This document shows positions 45,693 to 54,205 of a stretch of DNA of 64,000 nt, in pieces (the first letter of the stretch is position 1; each line of letters opens with the position of its first letter). A program made the translations under genes and the position numbers. The notes under the pieces are model-generated. The model searched no databases and had not been told where the DNA came from. It saw only the letters and a program-made list of their open reading frames with translations. The stretch comes from Methanomassiliicoccus sp. (GTDB taxonomy: Archaea > Thermoplasmatota > Thermoplasmata > Methanomassiliicoccales > Methanomassiliicoccaceae): the NCBI GenBank assembly GCA_033485155.1, contig JAWQJJ010000002.1, positions 186,001-250,000 of the forward strand. Reading direction: 5' to 3'.

Positions 45693-46265
45693 CTAGCCCT
45701 GGCGCCGCCTTCCCCGGGCCACCCACCAGATGAGCACCACAGCCGCGGGAATGGCGAAGATTAGGAGCACCCAGACCAGGGCGGTGATCCACGTGTACAC
45801 GAGGTAATCAAAGGTCCAGGTGGCGAAGGGAACGTTCCATCGGCCATCGAGGTACACCTTGAGCAGGAAGGCGAGGGAGACCAGCAGGGAGAAGGCACCA
45901 CTTCCATCCGAGCGGCGGGAACGGTTACGGAAGAAGCGATACTCCCTCCGTTCATCCAACGGCAGCCGCCTCCACCACAGCCAGGCCGCCACGGCGGCCA
46001 CGGCCACGGGGATGCCGATGAGCAGCAATTCCCAGAACAGCAGGTTCAGGATGAAGGTCACCAGGTTGCCCATCGTCCACAGGTCCAGCGTCGAAGGAAC
46101 CAGGCCATCGATCTGCGCCTGACCCACGAACCACAGGAGCACAAGGATCATGCCCACGAACGCCAAGGCTGCCGCCACAACGAACAGGGCGAACGCCCTC
46201 CAGTGCCTCCCCATGAACCGTTTCCAGCTATCGGAGTTCGCTTCCGGTCCGGTCTCTCGCATCAT
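45693..46265 (-). CDS. Polytopic membrane protein, function unknown
   Basis: A 190-residue membrane protein with four hydrophobic helices: about residues 20-45, 60-90, 130-150 and 160-182. A WWRRLPLDERREYRFFRNRSR loop connects the second and third and is strongly basic, so it faces the cytoplasm. The frame extends upstream into the pyruvyltransferase gene, so the ATG at 46265, behind GGGGACACG, is chosen. No known family. It lies about 50 bp after that gene on the same strand. Confidence 0.6.
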   Translation of the reverse strand: MMRETGPEANSDSWKRFMGRHWRAFALFVVAAALAFVGMILVLLWFVGQAQIDGLVPSTLDLWTMGNLVTFILNLLFWELLLIGIPVAVAAVAAWLWWRRLPLDERREYRFFRNRSRRSDGSGAFSLLVSLAFLLKVYLDGRWNVPFATWTFDYLVYTWITALVWVLLIFAIPAAVVLIWWVARGRRRQG

Positions 46266-46314
46266 CGTGTCCCCGCTCCCGCAGTCTGCCAATGTGAGCC
46301 CCGCGCCCATGAAG

Positions 46315-47196
46315 CTATGGGAGCGTTGCATCATCCCCGGGCAGGAACGGGCACGCCTCCAGCAGCTCGTTGAGGTCGATCTCCATGGTCCTCCGGGAGC
46401 AGGCGGCAATTAGCAGGTCTGCATCGATCTCTCCGCGGACCGGCTGCGGCTGGACGTTGCTTTCCCCGATGCTCTCGTAGTAGTCGCGGAACTTGAACCC
46501 TCGACCCTCGACCTTCGAGGAGAGCTCGATCCACAGGGACGGAATGCGATAGGCGTCGGCGGCGATGCACCCGTGCAGGGAGCTGGAGGCTATGGCTCGG
46601 CAGCTGCACAGGTCGTCGACGAAGGTCCCTACGCCGCTCCCGACGTCGAGCACCTTGACCTCCCTGCTCCCTTGGAACTGTTCCAGATGGGGCGAGGAGG
46701 CGTCGAAGTAATGGGGCACGATACCTAGCTTGTAGCGCTTGGTCACTTCAGGCCGGTATATCCGAGGAAAGAGGAGCACTGGATCCCCGTAGATGGGAGG
46801 GCAATCGATGCCCTGCCTCAGCAACCGCTCACGGGTTAGGGGGCCTCTGACCGCGCGGATGGCCCGGGGGCGGACCGGCACCGCGCTGTTCGCCGAGATG
46901 AGGCCGGTGCCCCACACCACCGTGTTCTCGTCCCTGCAGACCTGGAGTAAACTTCCCACAACCATATGCACCGGCGAGTCATGAGGATTGGAGACGCGTC
47001 GGCCCAGCACCGGCCTCCTTCCGGAAAGGTGCTGGACGATGATCGGGCTGGTCCGGTCCCCCCAGTTCCTCACCCCCGTGAACCAGTCCACACGGATGTA
47101 CTCGTCGCGGAGCACTGGACCGTAGATGTTGACCATGCCTGCCGGATCATAAGTGCTTGCCGTGCGCCCCAGCTCCAAGAACCTCGGCCGATCCAT
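46315..47196 (-). CDS. Polysaccharide pyruvyl transferase family protein
   Basis: A 293-residue enzyme that probably transfers pyruvate to a glycan. Recognisable family stretches are VRNWGDRTSPIIV near residue 42, VVWGTGLISANS, AIRAVRGPLTRERLLRQG and SSSLHGCIAADAYRIPSLW, the last with the conserved histidine. It is shorter than the family member at 10096-11292 and not close to it in sequence. It likely belongs with the FemAB-like and methyltransferase genes in a glycan-modification set. Confidence 0.82.
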   Translation of the reverse strand: MDRPRFLELGRTASTYDPAGMVNIYGPVLRDEYIRVDWFTGVRNWGDRTSPIIVQHLSGRRPVLGRRVSNPHDSPVHMVVGSLLQVCRDENTVVWGTGLISANSAVPVRPRAIRAVRGPLTRERLLRQGIDCPPIYGDPVLLFPRIYRPEVTKRYKLGIVPHYFDASSPHLEQFQGSREVKVLDVGSGVGTFVDDLCSCRAIASSSLHGCIAADAYRIPSLWIELSSKVEGRGFKFRDYYESIGESNVQPQPVRGEIDADLLIAACSRRTMEIDLNELLEACPFLPGDDATLP

Positions 47197-47310
47197 GGCA
47201 TCCCCTGGCCCGGTTCGGTCCCCCCGGTTTATTAGCTTTATCCGCTCCCGGGGCAGGTCGATCTCCTGTCGCCCTGCTGAGGTCCGAACAGATGAAGGAT
47301 CTGAGTGTGA

Positions 47311-47325
47311 AAATTAAAAAAAGGT
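47311..47325 (-). terminator. T-rich terminator of the Ig-repeat protein gene
   Basis: On the minus strand a TTTTTTT run followed by AATTTT lies just after the stop of the gene at 47339-49408. Such T-runs serve as terminators in archaea. Confidence 0.5.
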
Positions 47326-47338
47326 AGGAGAAGGGGTT

Positions 47339-49408
47339 TCAGTACATCTTCCTGGAGCGCAGGAAGACCAGCATCAATGCCACCAGCACGCCGACCAATG
47401 CGATCCCGCCCACGATGAGCACATCGGCTGCGATGCCGCCGTCGCCGGCACCGCTGGTCGCCCCGGCCTTGACGGTCACCGTGGCGCTCTGCAGGGCGGT
47501 GTTGCCACTGCTGTCGACGGCCATCACGGTGATCGCGTGGTTCCCCGCGCTCAGGCCGGCGAGGTCGTAGCTCGTGGAGTTGGCTAGGAGCGTCGCCACC
47601 GTGCTGCCGTCCACCAGGATGGTATAGTGGTCGATGGTGTGGTTGGTGGTGCAACTCCAGGTCAGGTGAACGATATCGCCGACCGAATAGCTGGCGCTGA
47701 GACTACCCAGGCTTAGGGTCGTCCCGCTGTCCGTCTGCGAGGGGGTCGTCGAGTTGCCGCTGACCTCCACGCTGAACCGGGTCATGTTCTGCCCCCATCG
47801 GCCGTCGGCGTCCATGGCCCATATGGTGACCCGGTGCGTCCCCGAGGTGAGGCCGGTGAAGGTCACCGAGTTGAGGTTGGCGTCGATGGTGGAGTTCGTT
47901 CCCCCGTCCAGCGAGGCACGGATCTGATTGATCGCCGATGACGCGGACACCACGAACCTGACGGTCACGGTGCTGGAGGTGAACGCCTGCTCGGGGTTGG
48001 GGAAGGTGATCACGGGGTTGGTGGTCTGGATGGCCAGGGACAGCGCTTTACTCTGCTCGACGTTCCCGGCCATGTCCTGGGAGTAGTACTGCACCAGGTG
48101 AGTGCCCCCGTTGGTCAGGGTCACCGGCCCGGTGTACCTGATCCAGGAGCTGGAGTCCACCCGATAGTATGTGGCATTGATCCCCGAGCCGGACTCGGCG
48201 GCGCTCAGGGTGAAGGTGGCCGATCCGCTGTAGGTGTTCGTCGAGACGCTCGTGCCCGTGACCTCGATGCTCGTGCTCGGGGCCACGGTGTCCACGACGG
48301 TCGACGCTTCGGGCGCGTTCTTCAGCGTCTCGTTCCCGCCGGCATCATCGAAGCCCTGAGTGAAGAACTCATAAATGCCATCGCTCGGGGCGGTGAAGGT
48401 GATGGGGCTCGTGGTGTACTCGCCGCCGTACTTGGTCCAGTCGCCAGTGCTGCCGGCCCGGTAGTAGAGGTTGACATGGGAGAAGCCGGCGGTGGGGCTG
48501 TTGGCGGCGTAGCCGACGGTGAAGGTGTGGCTGTTCTGCACCTGCGCCAGGTCGTCCACGCTCGTCTCCACCGGGACGTTCGAGACGCTGGCGTCCGAAC
48601 CGACCAGATCAATGTCGTCAAGGTACACCCCCTCCTTCATCCCTCCGTTCTGTATCTTGATACCCTGGGAATCGTAGGCATTATTGGAGTCCCCCCCGCT
48701 TGGAGACACGGAACCGGACACGAACTCGAAGCCGATCTTGGTGAGATCGTTCGGAACGGTCAGAGTGACCTTGATCCAGGTCTTGGCGATGGCCTGGGCG
48801 TAGTTGTCGGTCCACAGCACGTGCTTCACCATTCCGTCCCCGGTACCGGTCCAGTAGACGACATTGAGGAAGTCGTAGCCTATGGTGCTGCCGTCGAGCG
48901 GCTGCTTGGCATCGGAGACCCCGGTGTCGGACCAGAACCAGAAGGTCAGGGTCACGGTGCTATAATCGGACGCACCCACCACCGTCTTGCGCATGATGGA
49001 ATCCTGACCGGTATCATACCGGGGAACCCACTGGGATTGAGATGTGGTCCCGGGCAAGCCAGTAGCGTTGACGTTCCAGGCTTGAGTGTATCCGATCTCC
49101 CCATCGGCCATGGTCACGGGTATGAGATAGTGGCTGTTGTAGCCCACCCTCGAAGCATAGATGGCGTGGGAACCACCATGGTTGTTATGGGCGAGGCGAC
49201 ACCAGTAGTCTTGGTCGGCGAGGCCGGTGCTGTTCGCATCGAACCGCTCCCATCTCGCGTTCCACTCATCATAGGTGGCTTCCTCCGCATCCTCGTGCAC
49301 AAGGGTCACGGGAGTGGAATCTGCCAGGGCCTTCATTGGCAGTACGGTGACGATCATCGCTGCCATCAGCAGCAGAACGAAAGTCATCACGAGCGCATCC
49401 CGACGCAT
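47339..49408 (-). CDS. Secreted multi-domain surface protein with Ig-like repeats and C-terminal anchor
   Basis: About 689 residues. It begins with a signal peptide (MRRDALVMTFVLLLMAAM), then a concanavalin-like N-terminal domain of about 240 residues with WYWCR-type aromatic clusters and DYSTVTLTFWFW. Three or four Ig/cadherin-like repeats follow, including DTVAPSTSIEVTGTSV, GTHLVQYYSQDMAGN and SAGNHAITVMAVDSSGNTA. The end is a hydrophobic helix followed by RSRKMY, a membrane anchor. TTG 49420 is the alternative start; ATG 49408 was chosen. The N-terminal domain may bind carbohydrate. Confidence 0.75.
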   Translation of the reverse strand: MRRDALVMTFVLLLMAAMIVTVLPMKALADSTPVTLVHEDAEEATYDEWNARWERFDANSTGLADQDYWCRLAHNNHGGSHAIYASRVGYNSHYLIPVTMADGEIGYTQAWNVNATGLPGTTSQSQWVPRYDTGQDSIMRKTVVGASDYSTVTLTFWFWSDTGVSDAKQPLDGSTIGYDFLNVVYWTGTGDGMVKHVLWTDNYAQAIAKTWIKVTLTVPNDLTKIGFEFVSGSVSPSGGDSNNAYDSQGIKIQNGGMKEGVYLDDIDLVGSDASVSNVPVETSVDDLAQVQNSHTFTVGYAANSPTAGFSHVNLYYRAGSTGDWTKYGGEYTTSPITFTAPSDGIYEFFTQGFDDAGGNETLKNAPEASTVVDTVAPSTSIEVTGTSVSTNTYSGSATFTLSAAESGSGINATYYRVDSSSWIRYTGPVTLTNGGTHLVQYYSQDMAGNVEQSKALSLAIQTTNPVITFPNPEQAFTSSTVTVRFVVSASSAINQIRASLDGGTNSTIDANLNSVTFTGLTSGTHRVTIWAMDADGRWGQNMTRFSVEVSGNSTTPSQTDSGTTLSLGSLSASYSVGDIVHLTWSCTTNHTIDHYTILVDGSTVATLLANSTSYDLAGLSAGNHAITVMAVDSSGNTALQSATVTVKAGATSGAGDGGIAADVLIVGGIALVGVLVALMLVFLRSRKMY

Positions 49409-49458
49409 GAACCCTGCCAAGCACCTATGTTGGACTTAGTTATTGTTGTGATTGTTTT

Positions 49459-49468
49459 TTATTTATAG
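49459..49468 (-). promoter_or_regulatory. TATA-like box for the Ig-repeat protein gene
   Basis: CTATAAATAA on the minus strand lies about 50 nt before the ATG at 49408, in locally AT-rich DNA. Confidence 0.5.
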
Positions 49469-49617
49469 AAACTTTGATAATTTCACTTGCCTGGCTTTGT
49501 CAGCTATATGTATGACGTAACAGCGTGACGGGTGCCCCGAGCCCGATCGGTCAGCGACAAACCCACTAATACCTCCCCGAGACCTCGATGAGGTGGGTTT
49601 GACCCGGAGGGAGCTTG

Positions 49618-49761
49618 ATGATACCCGAGAAGAACGTCGAGGAGGTCAAGAAGAAGGAAAAGAGGGTCGGAGAGAAGACTAACGAACCAGAGGACGTCCG
49701 ACGACATGAGGACCTCCTGCGTCCCAAGAAGATGGGAAAGCCGGAGGAGAAAAAGGAATAA
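49618..49761 (+). CDS. Very small (47-residue) highly charged protein
   Basis: A strong ribosome site, GGAGGGAG, ends four bases before this ATG. The 47-residue product is composed mostly of lysine, glutamate and arginine, with NVEEVKKKEKRVGEK and GKPEEKKE at the ends, and contains only a few hydrophobic residues, so it is likely disordered or a single helix. It ends with TAA. A T-rich stretch follows at about 49780. No family is recognised. Such small charged proteins can bind nucleic acid or buffer charge, but no role can be assigned. Confidence 0.55.
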   Translation: MIPEKNVEEVKKKEKRVGEKTNEPEDVRRHEDLLRPKKMGKPEEKKE

Positions 49762-49795
49762 TCGGACGGCCTATTATCGCTTCTTTTCAAAGAGC

Positions 49796-50527
49796 CTAGT
49801 TGAGGTCGACGTCGTAGCTGGCGGTGCTGTCCCAGTAGGCGGTCACATCCTCGAGCTGCAGGTCCAGAACGTGCCCGCCCTTGCTCCTATCCTGGCTGAT
49901 GAAGTGGAAGTGGAACCCCGATGAGCTCAGGCCGGCCGAGCTGTCGGGGGACCATAGGCCCACCAGCGTGCCAGCGACATCTTGGTACTGGAACACCGTC
50001 TGGTTGGCTATCACGTCCTCGAGCGGAGGATACGGCGCGGTCTGTCCCGGCACCGACCGTACCGTCACATTGAAGGTCCCGTCGATGCGCAGAAGGTAGA
50101 ACACCGTCAGCGAGGGCAGTGACGTCTCCAACAGGGACTTGACCCCGCTGTAGTTCATCCCCTCGGTTATGCTCACGCTCCCGTCCCGGTCGAACCTACT
50201 GATCTGGGCGAACGGAGTGAGTTGTCCGGAAGGCATCTCGCTCACCGATCCATCGGCGGCAGCGCGGTAGCACCGTCCGTCGATGACGATCATCTCGCCA
50301 TCGAGCCCGTTGAACGTTCCCAGTCCGATATCGCCGTGATCGAGCATCGACCCTACGCTCGCAGTGCCGTCCAATCGCCCATCCACCAGGTCGTCCAGGC
50401 TGCCGATTTGGTACAAGGTGTCTCTCTCCTGGGGGGGCGAGGCGAGGGTGAACAACCCTGCGCCTACGATCACAATGGCGACAATGATCACGAGGGCCAT
50501 CGCTAGCGGCCGGACGGGACGGTCCAT
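49796..50527 (-). CDS. Membrane-anchored alpha-acetolactate decarboxylase
   Basis: Converts 2-acetolactate to acetoin with a zinc cofactor. The 243-residue protein has YQIGSLDDLVDGRLDG, MLDHGDIGLGTFNGLDGEMIVIDG and FHFHFISQDRSKGGHVLDL, the family core with the zinc-binding histidines and the conserved glutamate. It is preceded by a hydrophobic helix (about residues 7-28), so the enzyme would sit outside the membrane. A membrane-anchored version is unusual, since known enzymes are cytosolic or, in a few, secreted. ATG 50527 fits a TATA-like box at 50551-50560; ATG 50539 is alternative. Confidence 0.87.
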   Translation of the reverse strand: MDRPVRPLAMALVIIVAIVIVGAGLFTLASPPQERDTLYQIGSLDDLVDGRLDGTASVGSMLDHGDIGLGTFNGLDGEMIVIDGRCYRAAADGSVSEMPSGQLTPFAQISRFDRDGSVSITEGMNYSGVKSLLETSLPSLTVFYLLRIDGTFNVTVRSVPGQTAPYPPLEDVIANQTVFQYQDVAGTLVGLWSPDSSAGLSSSGFHFHFISQDRSKGGHVLDLQLEDVTAYWDSTASYDVDLN

Positions 50528-50539
50528 GGTCCCGCCCAT

Positions 50540-50886
50540 CGTCGGGGCCGTTTATAAAGGCGGACTCCTGACTGGCAGGAGTCAAGAACACCTACCGGAT
50601 GACGTTCAGTATGAGCGTTTCTGTACTAGGTATTGTCTTCGATCCTGTCCAGCTCGGCCGCGCAACAGTTGCTGAGAATCGGTCACCACGAGCATCCAGA
50701 CATCATCGCTCGCTCCTGGCAGCGTTCCTTTCTCATCGGCGGATTATAAATTTCCATTAATTTTATCTACGATGATAACGAATGTCCGGGCCGTGTTGCT
50801 ATCACATAACTTCGCAATTCCCTGTCACTTCTTCCCTATATTCGAGGCGTCCACGGTCATCGTTCGCGGATCGCGGAGGTGATGGG
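50540..50886. promoter_or_regulatory. Divergent promoter region
   Basis: The 347-bp gap serves two divergent genes. On the minus strand CCTTTATAAA at 50551-50560 is a good TATA box for the decarboxylase. On the plus strand ATTATAAAT at 50743-50751 would give a leader of about 110 nt before the large surface protein gene. GGAGGTGAT at 50875-50883 is that gene's ribosome site. Nothing else was seen. Confidence 0.55.
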
Positions 50887-53622
50887 ATGAAGAAGCGATG
50901 TAGCAGGTTGATGGCGTTCTTATCCGTCATGGCCCTCATGCTGCCTGGCGTTCTCATAATCTCGGACCTCCCTTCGGCCTCCGCCGCCCCTACCTATGGC
51001 GTGGTGAGCGTACAAGGGACCACGATCCTCGTAGACGGCCAGGCACCCGCAGATAAGTTCTTCGGAGTGGTGGACACCACCGCCCTGGCCTTCGCTACCC
51101 TGGCCTACATCGAAGGCCAGACCCAGTACGCGGGCAAGAGCTCGGTGTTCAACGGACCGGACACCGGCAGCTACAGCGCGGTCTCGCCCTCCGATACCGC
51201 GGCCCACTTCTTCGATCGGTATTTCGCTCTTCTCGCCTACTACCACTGCAACACGGTGCGCATCGGGGCCGGCGATACCTGGGCCACCAAGATCCAGTAT
51301 GATGCGTGGGCCAACCATCACGACGCTTTCATATCGTTGCTCAGAACCATGGAAGCCGCGGCCGAGGCCCACAATATATGGATAGTCCTCGTCCTCGCCG
51401 GCTCCACCGAGTACCCCGCCTGCACCTTTGGCGGGTCCGGAACGGTATTCGACAACTCCTCCTCGGCCTACAGCAATTACATCAATTACAGCACCGAGGT
51501 CATGGCCTCGTTGGACGGTCTGAAGGGCATCGCGTGGTTCGACATGTTCAACGAACCCGACCACAACGCGGTATATGCCTCATTCTGGAAGACGAGCGGT
51601 GGGAAGAGCGCCTTCCACGCCTGGGCCTGCTCGGTAGCGAACGACACTCGGTACGCGTCCTCCCACCCCCGCACTATGGGTGTGGCCGGCCTAGGGAACA
51701 TGTTCGGCTGGGGGCGGTCTGATTTCGATGTCTGCACCGGAACGGTACCGTTCGAGATCGCTTCCCGCCACTACTATGCATCGGCCACCGGTTCCTCGAA
51801 CGCCTACCTGTTCAGTACTCCGGAGGCGTGGGCCAGGGCGGACGGCAAGCCCCTGTACTGGGGCGAGATAGCCAACAACGGCGTGTACCCCCTGGTACGC
51901 TATGCCTTCGGTGAGAGCTCCATCTGGTCCGCCGGTGGTCAGGCCATAACCTCGATGGTGCTGACCGGCACTGCTGGCTATCCGCTCGGCGCTAGCACCG
52001 CGCCCAACGCATCGTTCTCCGTGACCCCGACCTCGGGGAACGCCACTACCGTGTTCACGGTCGACGCGTCGGCCTGCACCGACAAGCAGGATGCTTCGTC
52101 CGAGCTTCAGGTCAGGTGGGACTGGAACGATGACGGGTCCTACGACACGGCGTGGAATTTGTCCAAGACTGCCTCCACCTCGTACGCCAGGAGCGGTGTC
52201 TACACCATCCGCATGCAGGTGATGAACTCGATCGGCGCCATCAATTCCACCTCGACGACGGTGACGGTGAGGGCAGGCGACCCATCGCTGATCATCAACA
52301 CTCCATCCGACGGAGCAAGGTTCAACACCACCTCGGTGCCGGTATACTGGAACAGCACCGACCCGGGGGCCGATATCGCCGTCTGCTCGATTCAACTGGA
52401 CGGCGGAGCGCCGGTCTCGATGGCCCCGGCCGCCACTTCGTACACCCTTACCGGCCTCACCGACGGCCAGCACACCGTGGCCGTTAGCTGCCAGGATGGG
52501 GACGGTATCTACGCCAACGACTCGGTTCTCTTCCTCGTGGACACCACCTCCCCCGGCCTGATCATCACCGCTCCGGCCGCGAACGCTAACGTCGGCGGCG
52601 ATGTCGCCCTGGCCTGGAAAGGGAGCGACGTGACCTCGGGTATAGCCTCCTACTACGTCCGGCTGGACGGCGGGGCATGGACCACGCTCTCGCCGACCAC
52701 CGTGAGCTATGCCTTCACCGGTCTATCCTCAGGAAGTCACACCGCGTCGGTCCGGGCGGTGGACGCGCTAGGCAATCTCGCCGAAGCGTCGGTGACCTTC
52801 ACCGTGGTCCGGTCGTCCCCACCGACCGTAACGATCGCCGCTCCCACCAGCGGGGGCGCCTATGCCAGCACATCGATGACTGTCAAGTGGACCGGCAGTT
52901 CGTCCACCTCGAGCATCGCCAGCTACCTGGTGCGGATGGACGGAAGCTCCTGGACCACGCTGTCCTCGAGCACCTCGAGCTACACCTACCGCAGCTTGGC
53001 CCAGGGCGCCCATACCGTGACCGTTAGGGCCGTGGACCTTGCTGGCAGCTACAGCGAGGCGACGGCGACCTTCGTCGTTGACACTGCCGCCCCGTCGCTT
53101 ACCGTCACCACGCCCACCAGTGGGTCGTACGTGTCCGCCCAGCCGAAGGTAGGGTGGAAAGGAAGCGACGTGACCTCGGGCATCGCTTCCTATCTCGTTA
53201 GGGTCGACGGCGGGACGTGGACCACGCTATCATCGAGCACCTCGAGCTACACCACCGGTTCGCTGTCCCAAGGCAGCCACAGCGTGACGGTGAGGGCGGT
53301 GGACAAGGCCGGTAACTACAAGGACGCCACGGTGAGCTTCCGCGTCGATGCTGCCGCTCCCTCGCTGACAATCACCAGCCCCCGCAGTGGCTCGACCTCC
53401 ACCACCACCTCGGTGGCTGTGAAATGGTCGGGAAGCGACTCCTACTCCGGCCTTTCGGCGTACTATGTCAAGCTGGACAACGGCGTATGGACGCAGTTGA
53501 GCTCCACGACGACAAGCTACACCTTCCGTGGCCTTTCGCATGCCACCCACACCGTGACAGTACGGGCAGTGGACAAGGTTGGCAATGTAAGGGATGTGGC
53601 GGTGAGCTTTACCGTGAAGTAG
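50887..53622 (+). CDS. Secreted GH5-like protein with PKD and five Ig-like repeats
   Basis: A 911-residue exported protein. After a signal peptide (ending SASA) comes a TIM-barrel-like domain with WFDMFNEPDHN, whose NEP glutamate is the usual acid/base, and PLYWGEIANNG, with the likely nucleophile glutamate; these fit GH5-type clan GH-A glycosidases. A PKD domain with WDWNDDGSYDT follows, then five repeats of about 90 residues, each with LDGGxWTTL and HTVTVRAVDxxGN. No membrane helix or sorting motif is seen at the end, so how it is retained is unclear. The ribosome site GGAGGTGAT decides the start. Confidence 0.8.
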   Translation: MKKRCSRLMAFLSVMALMLPGVLIISDLPSASAAPTYGVVSVQGTTILVDGQAPADKFFGVVDTTALAFATLAYIEGQTQYAGKSSVFNGPDTGSYSAVSPSDTAAHFFDRYFALLAYYHCNTVRIGAGDTWATKIQYDAWANHHDAFISLLRTMEAAAEAHNIWIVLVLAGSTEYPACTFGGSGTVFDNSSSAYSNYINYSTEVMASLDGLKGIAWFDMFNEPDHNAVYASFWKTSGGKSAFHAWACSVANDTRYASSHPRTMGVAGLGNMFGWGRSDFDVCTGTVPFEIASRHYYASATGSSNAYLFSTPEAWARADGKPLYWGEIANNGVYPLVRYAFGESSIWSAGGQAITSMVLTGTAGYPLGASTAPNASFSVTPTSGNATTVFTVDASACTDKQDASSELQVRWDWNDDGSYDTAWNLSKTASTSYARSGVYTIRMQVMNSIGAINSTSTTVTVRAGDPSLIINTPSDGARFNTTSVPVYWNSTDPGADIAVCSIQLDGGAPVSMAPAATSYTLTGLTDGQHTVAVSCQDGDGIYANDSVLFLVDTTSPGLIITAPAANANVGGDVALAWKGSDVTSGIASYYVRLDGGAWTTLSPTTVSYAFTGLSSGSHTASVRAVDALGNLAEASVTFTVVRSSPPTVTIAAPTSGGAYASTSMTVKWTGSSSTSSIASYLVRMDGSSWTTLSSSTSSYTYRSLAQGAHTVTVRAVDLAGSYSEATATFVVDTAAPSLTVTTPTSGSYVSAQPKVGWKGSDVTSGIASYLVRVDGGTWTTLSSSTSSYTTGSLSQGSHSVTVRAVDKAGNYKDATVSFRVDAAAPSLTITSPRSGSTSTTTSVAVKWSGSDSYSGLSAYYVKLDNGVWTQLSSTTTSYTFRGLSHATHTVTVRAVDKVGNVRDVAVSFTVK

Positions 53623-53669
53623 GCTAACTATCCAATGAGTTGATATGCGGCCGGGATGTTGATGAGGTC

Positions 53670-53999
53670 ATGTCCGAGACGAAGTTCAGAGCGGCCATGG
53701 TGGCCATGACGCCGGACGCGGACCCGATGAAGCACAGGAGCGTCATCGAGACCCCCATGTACTCGTTGACCACGGTGCTGGTGAGGAACGAGGACGAGGC
53801 GGTTGTGATGTGCAGGAGATTGGTCGATGCGGACGGCATACAATCCTTCCTACTCTGCCCCGGGTTCACCAACCAGGGTGTGGCCAGGGTGGCCGAGGCC
53901 GTCGGCAGTAACATATCCGTCAACGTGGCGAGAGGGGACGGGCCCAGCAACGCCATCGCCCACCGCATCATGAATGAAGTGGGGTTCTTCAGGCATTGA
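53670..53999 (+). CDS. DUF6506-like small protein
   Basis: A 109-residue protein of a conserved family without known function. Motifs are AAMVAMTPDADPMKHRSVIE, VLVRNEDEAVVMCRRLVDADG, FLLCPGFTNQGVARVAEAVG and NVARGD, recalling small enzymes of an alpha/beta fold. The ATG at 53670 sits behind GATGAGG and is preferred over the 53640 start. It lies about 50 bp after the large surface protein on the same strand. Relatives occur in anaerobic bacteria and archaea, but no reaction is established. Confidence 0.75.
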   Translation: MSETKFRAAMVAMTPDADPMKHRSVIETPMYSLTTVLVRNEDEAVVMCRRLVDADGIQSFLLCPGFTNQGVARVAEAVGSNISVNVARGDGPSNAIAHRIMNEVGFFRH

Positions 54000-54205
54000 G
54001 GCGCCAGTGATGGGAGCGACGACGCTCTCTGACCACCTGATCCAAACAGCGTGGGCGAGCACTGCGGCCATCGGGCGGCCTGGAGACCGACGACCACCTT
54101 CCCAGTATGTTATTCGTCCACACTGATATGGCAGACGATCAGGCGACCAAGGATTATCTAGGTGGGAGTCTGATTGAACCAGTGCTCATGCTGTTCTGGT
54201 GACCG

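Noticed and set aside
48098-49468. Long plus-strand frame inside the Ig-repeat protein
   Set aside because: The minus strand has a signal peptide, repeats and an anchor; the plus-strand translation is low-complexity.
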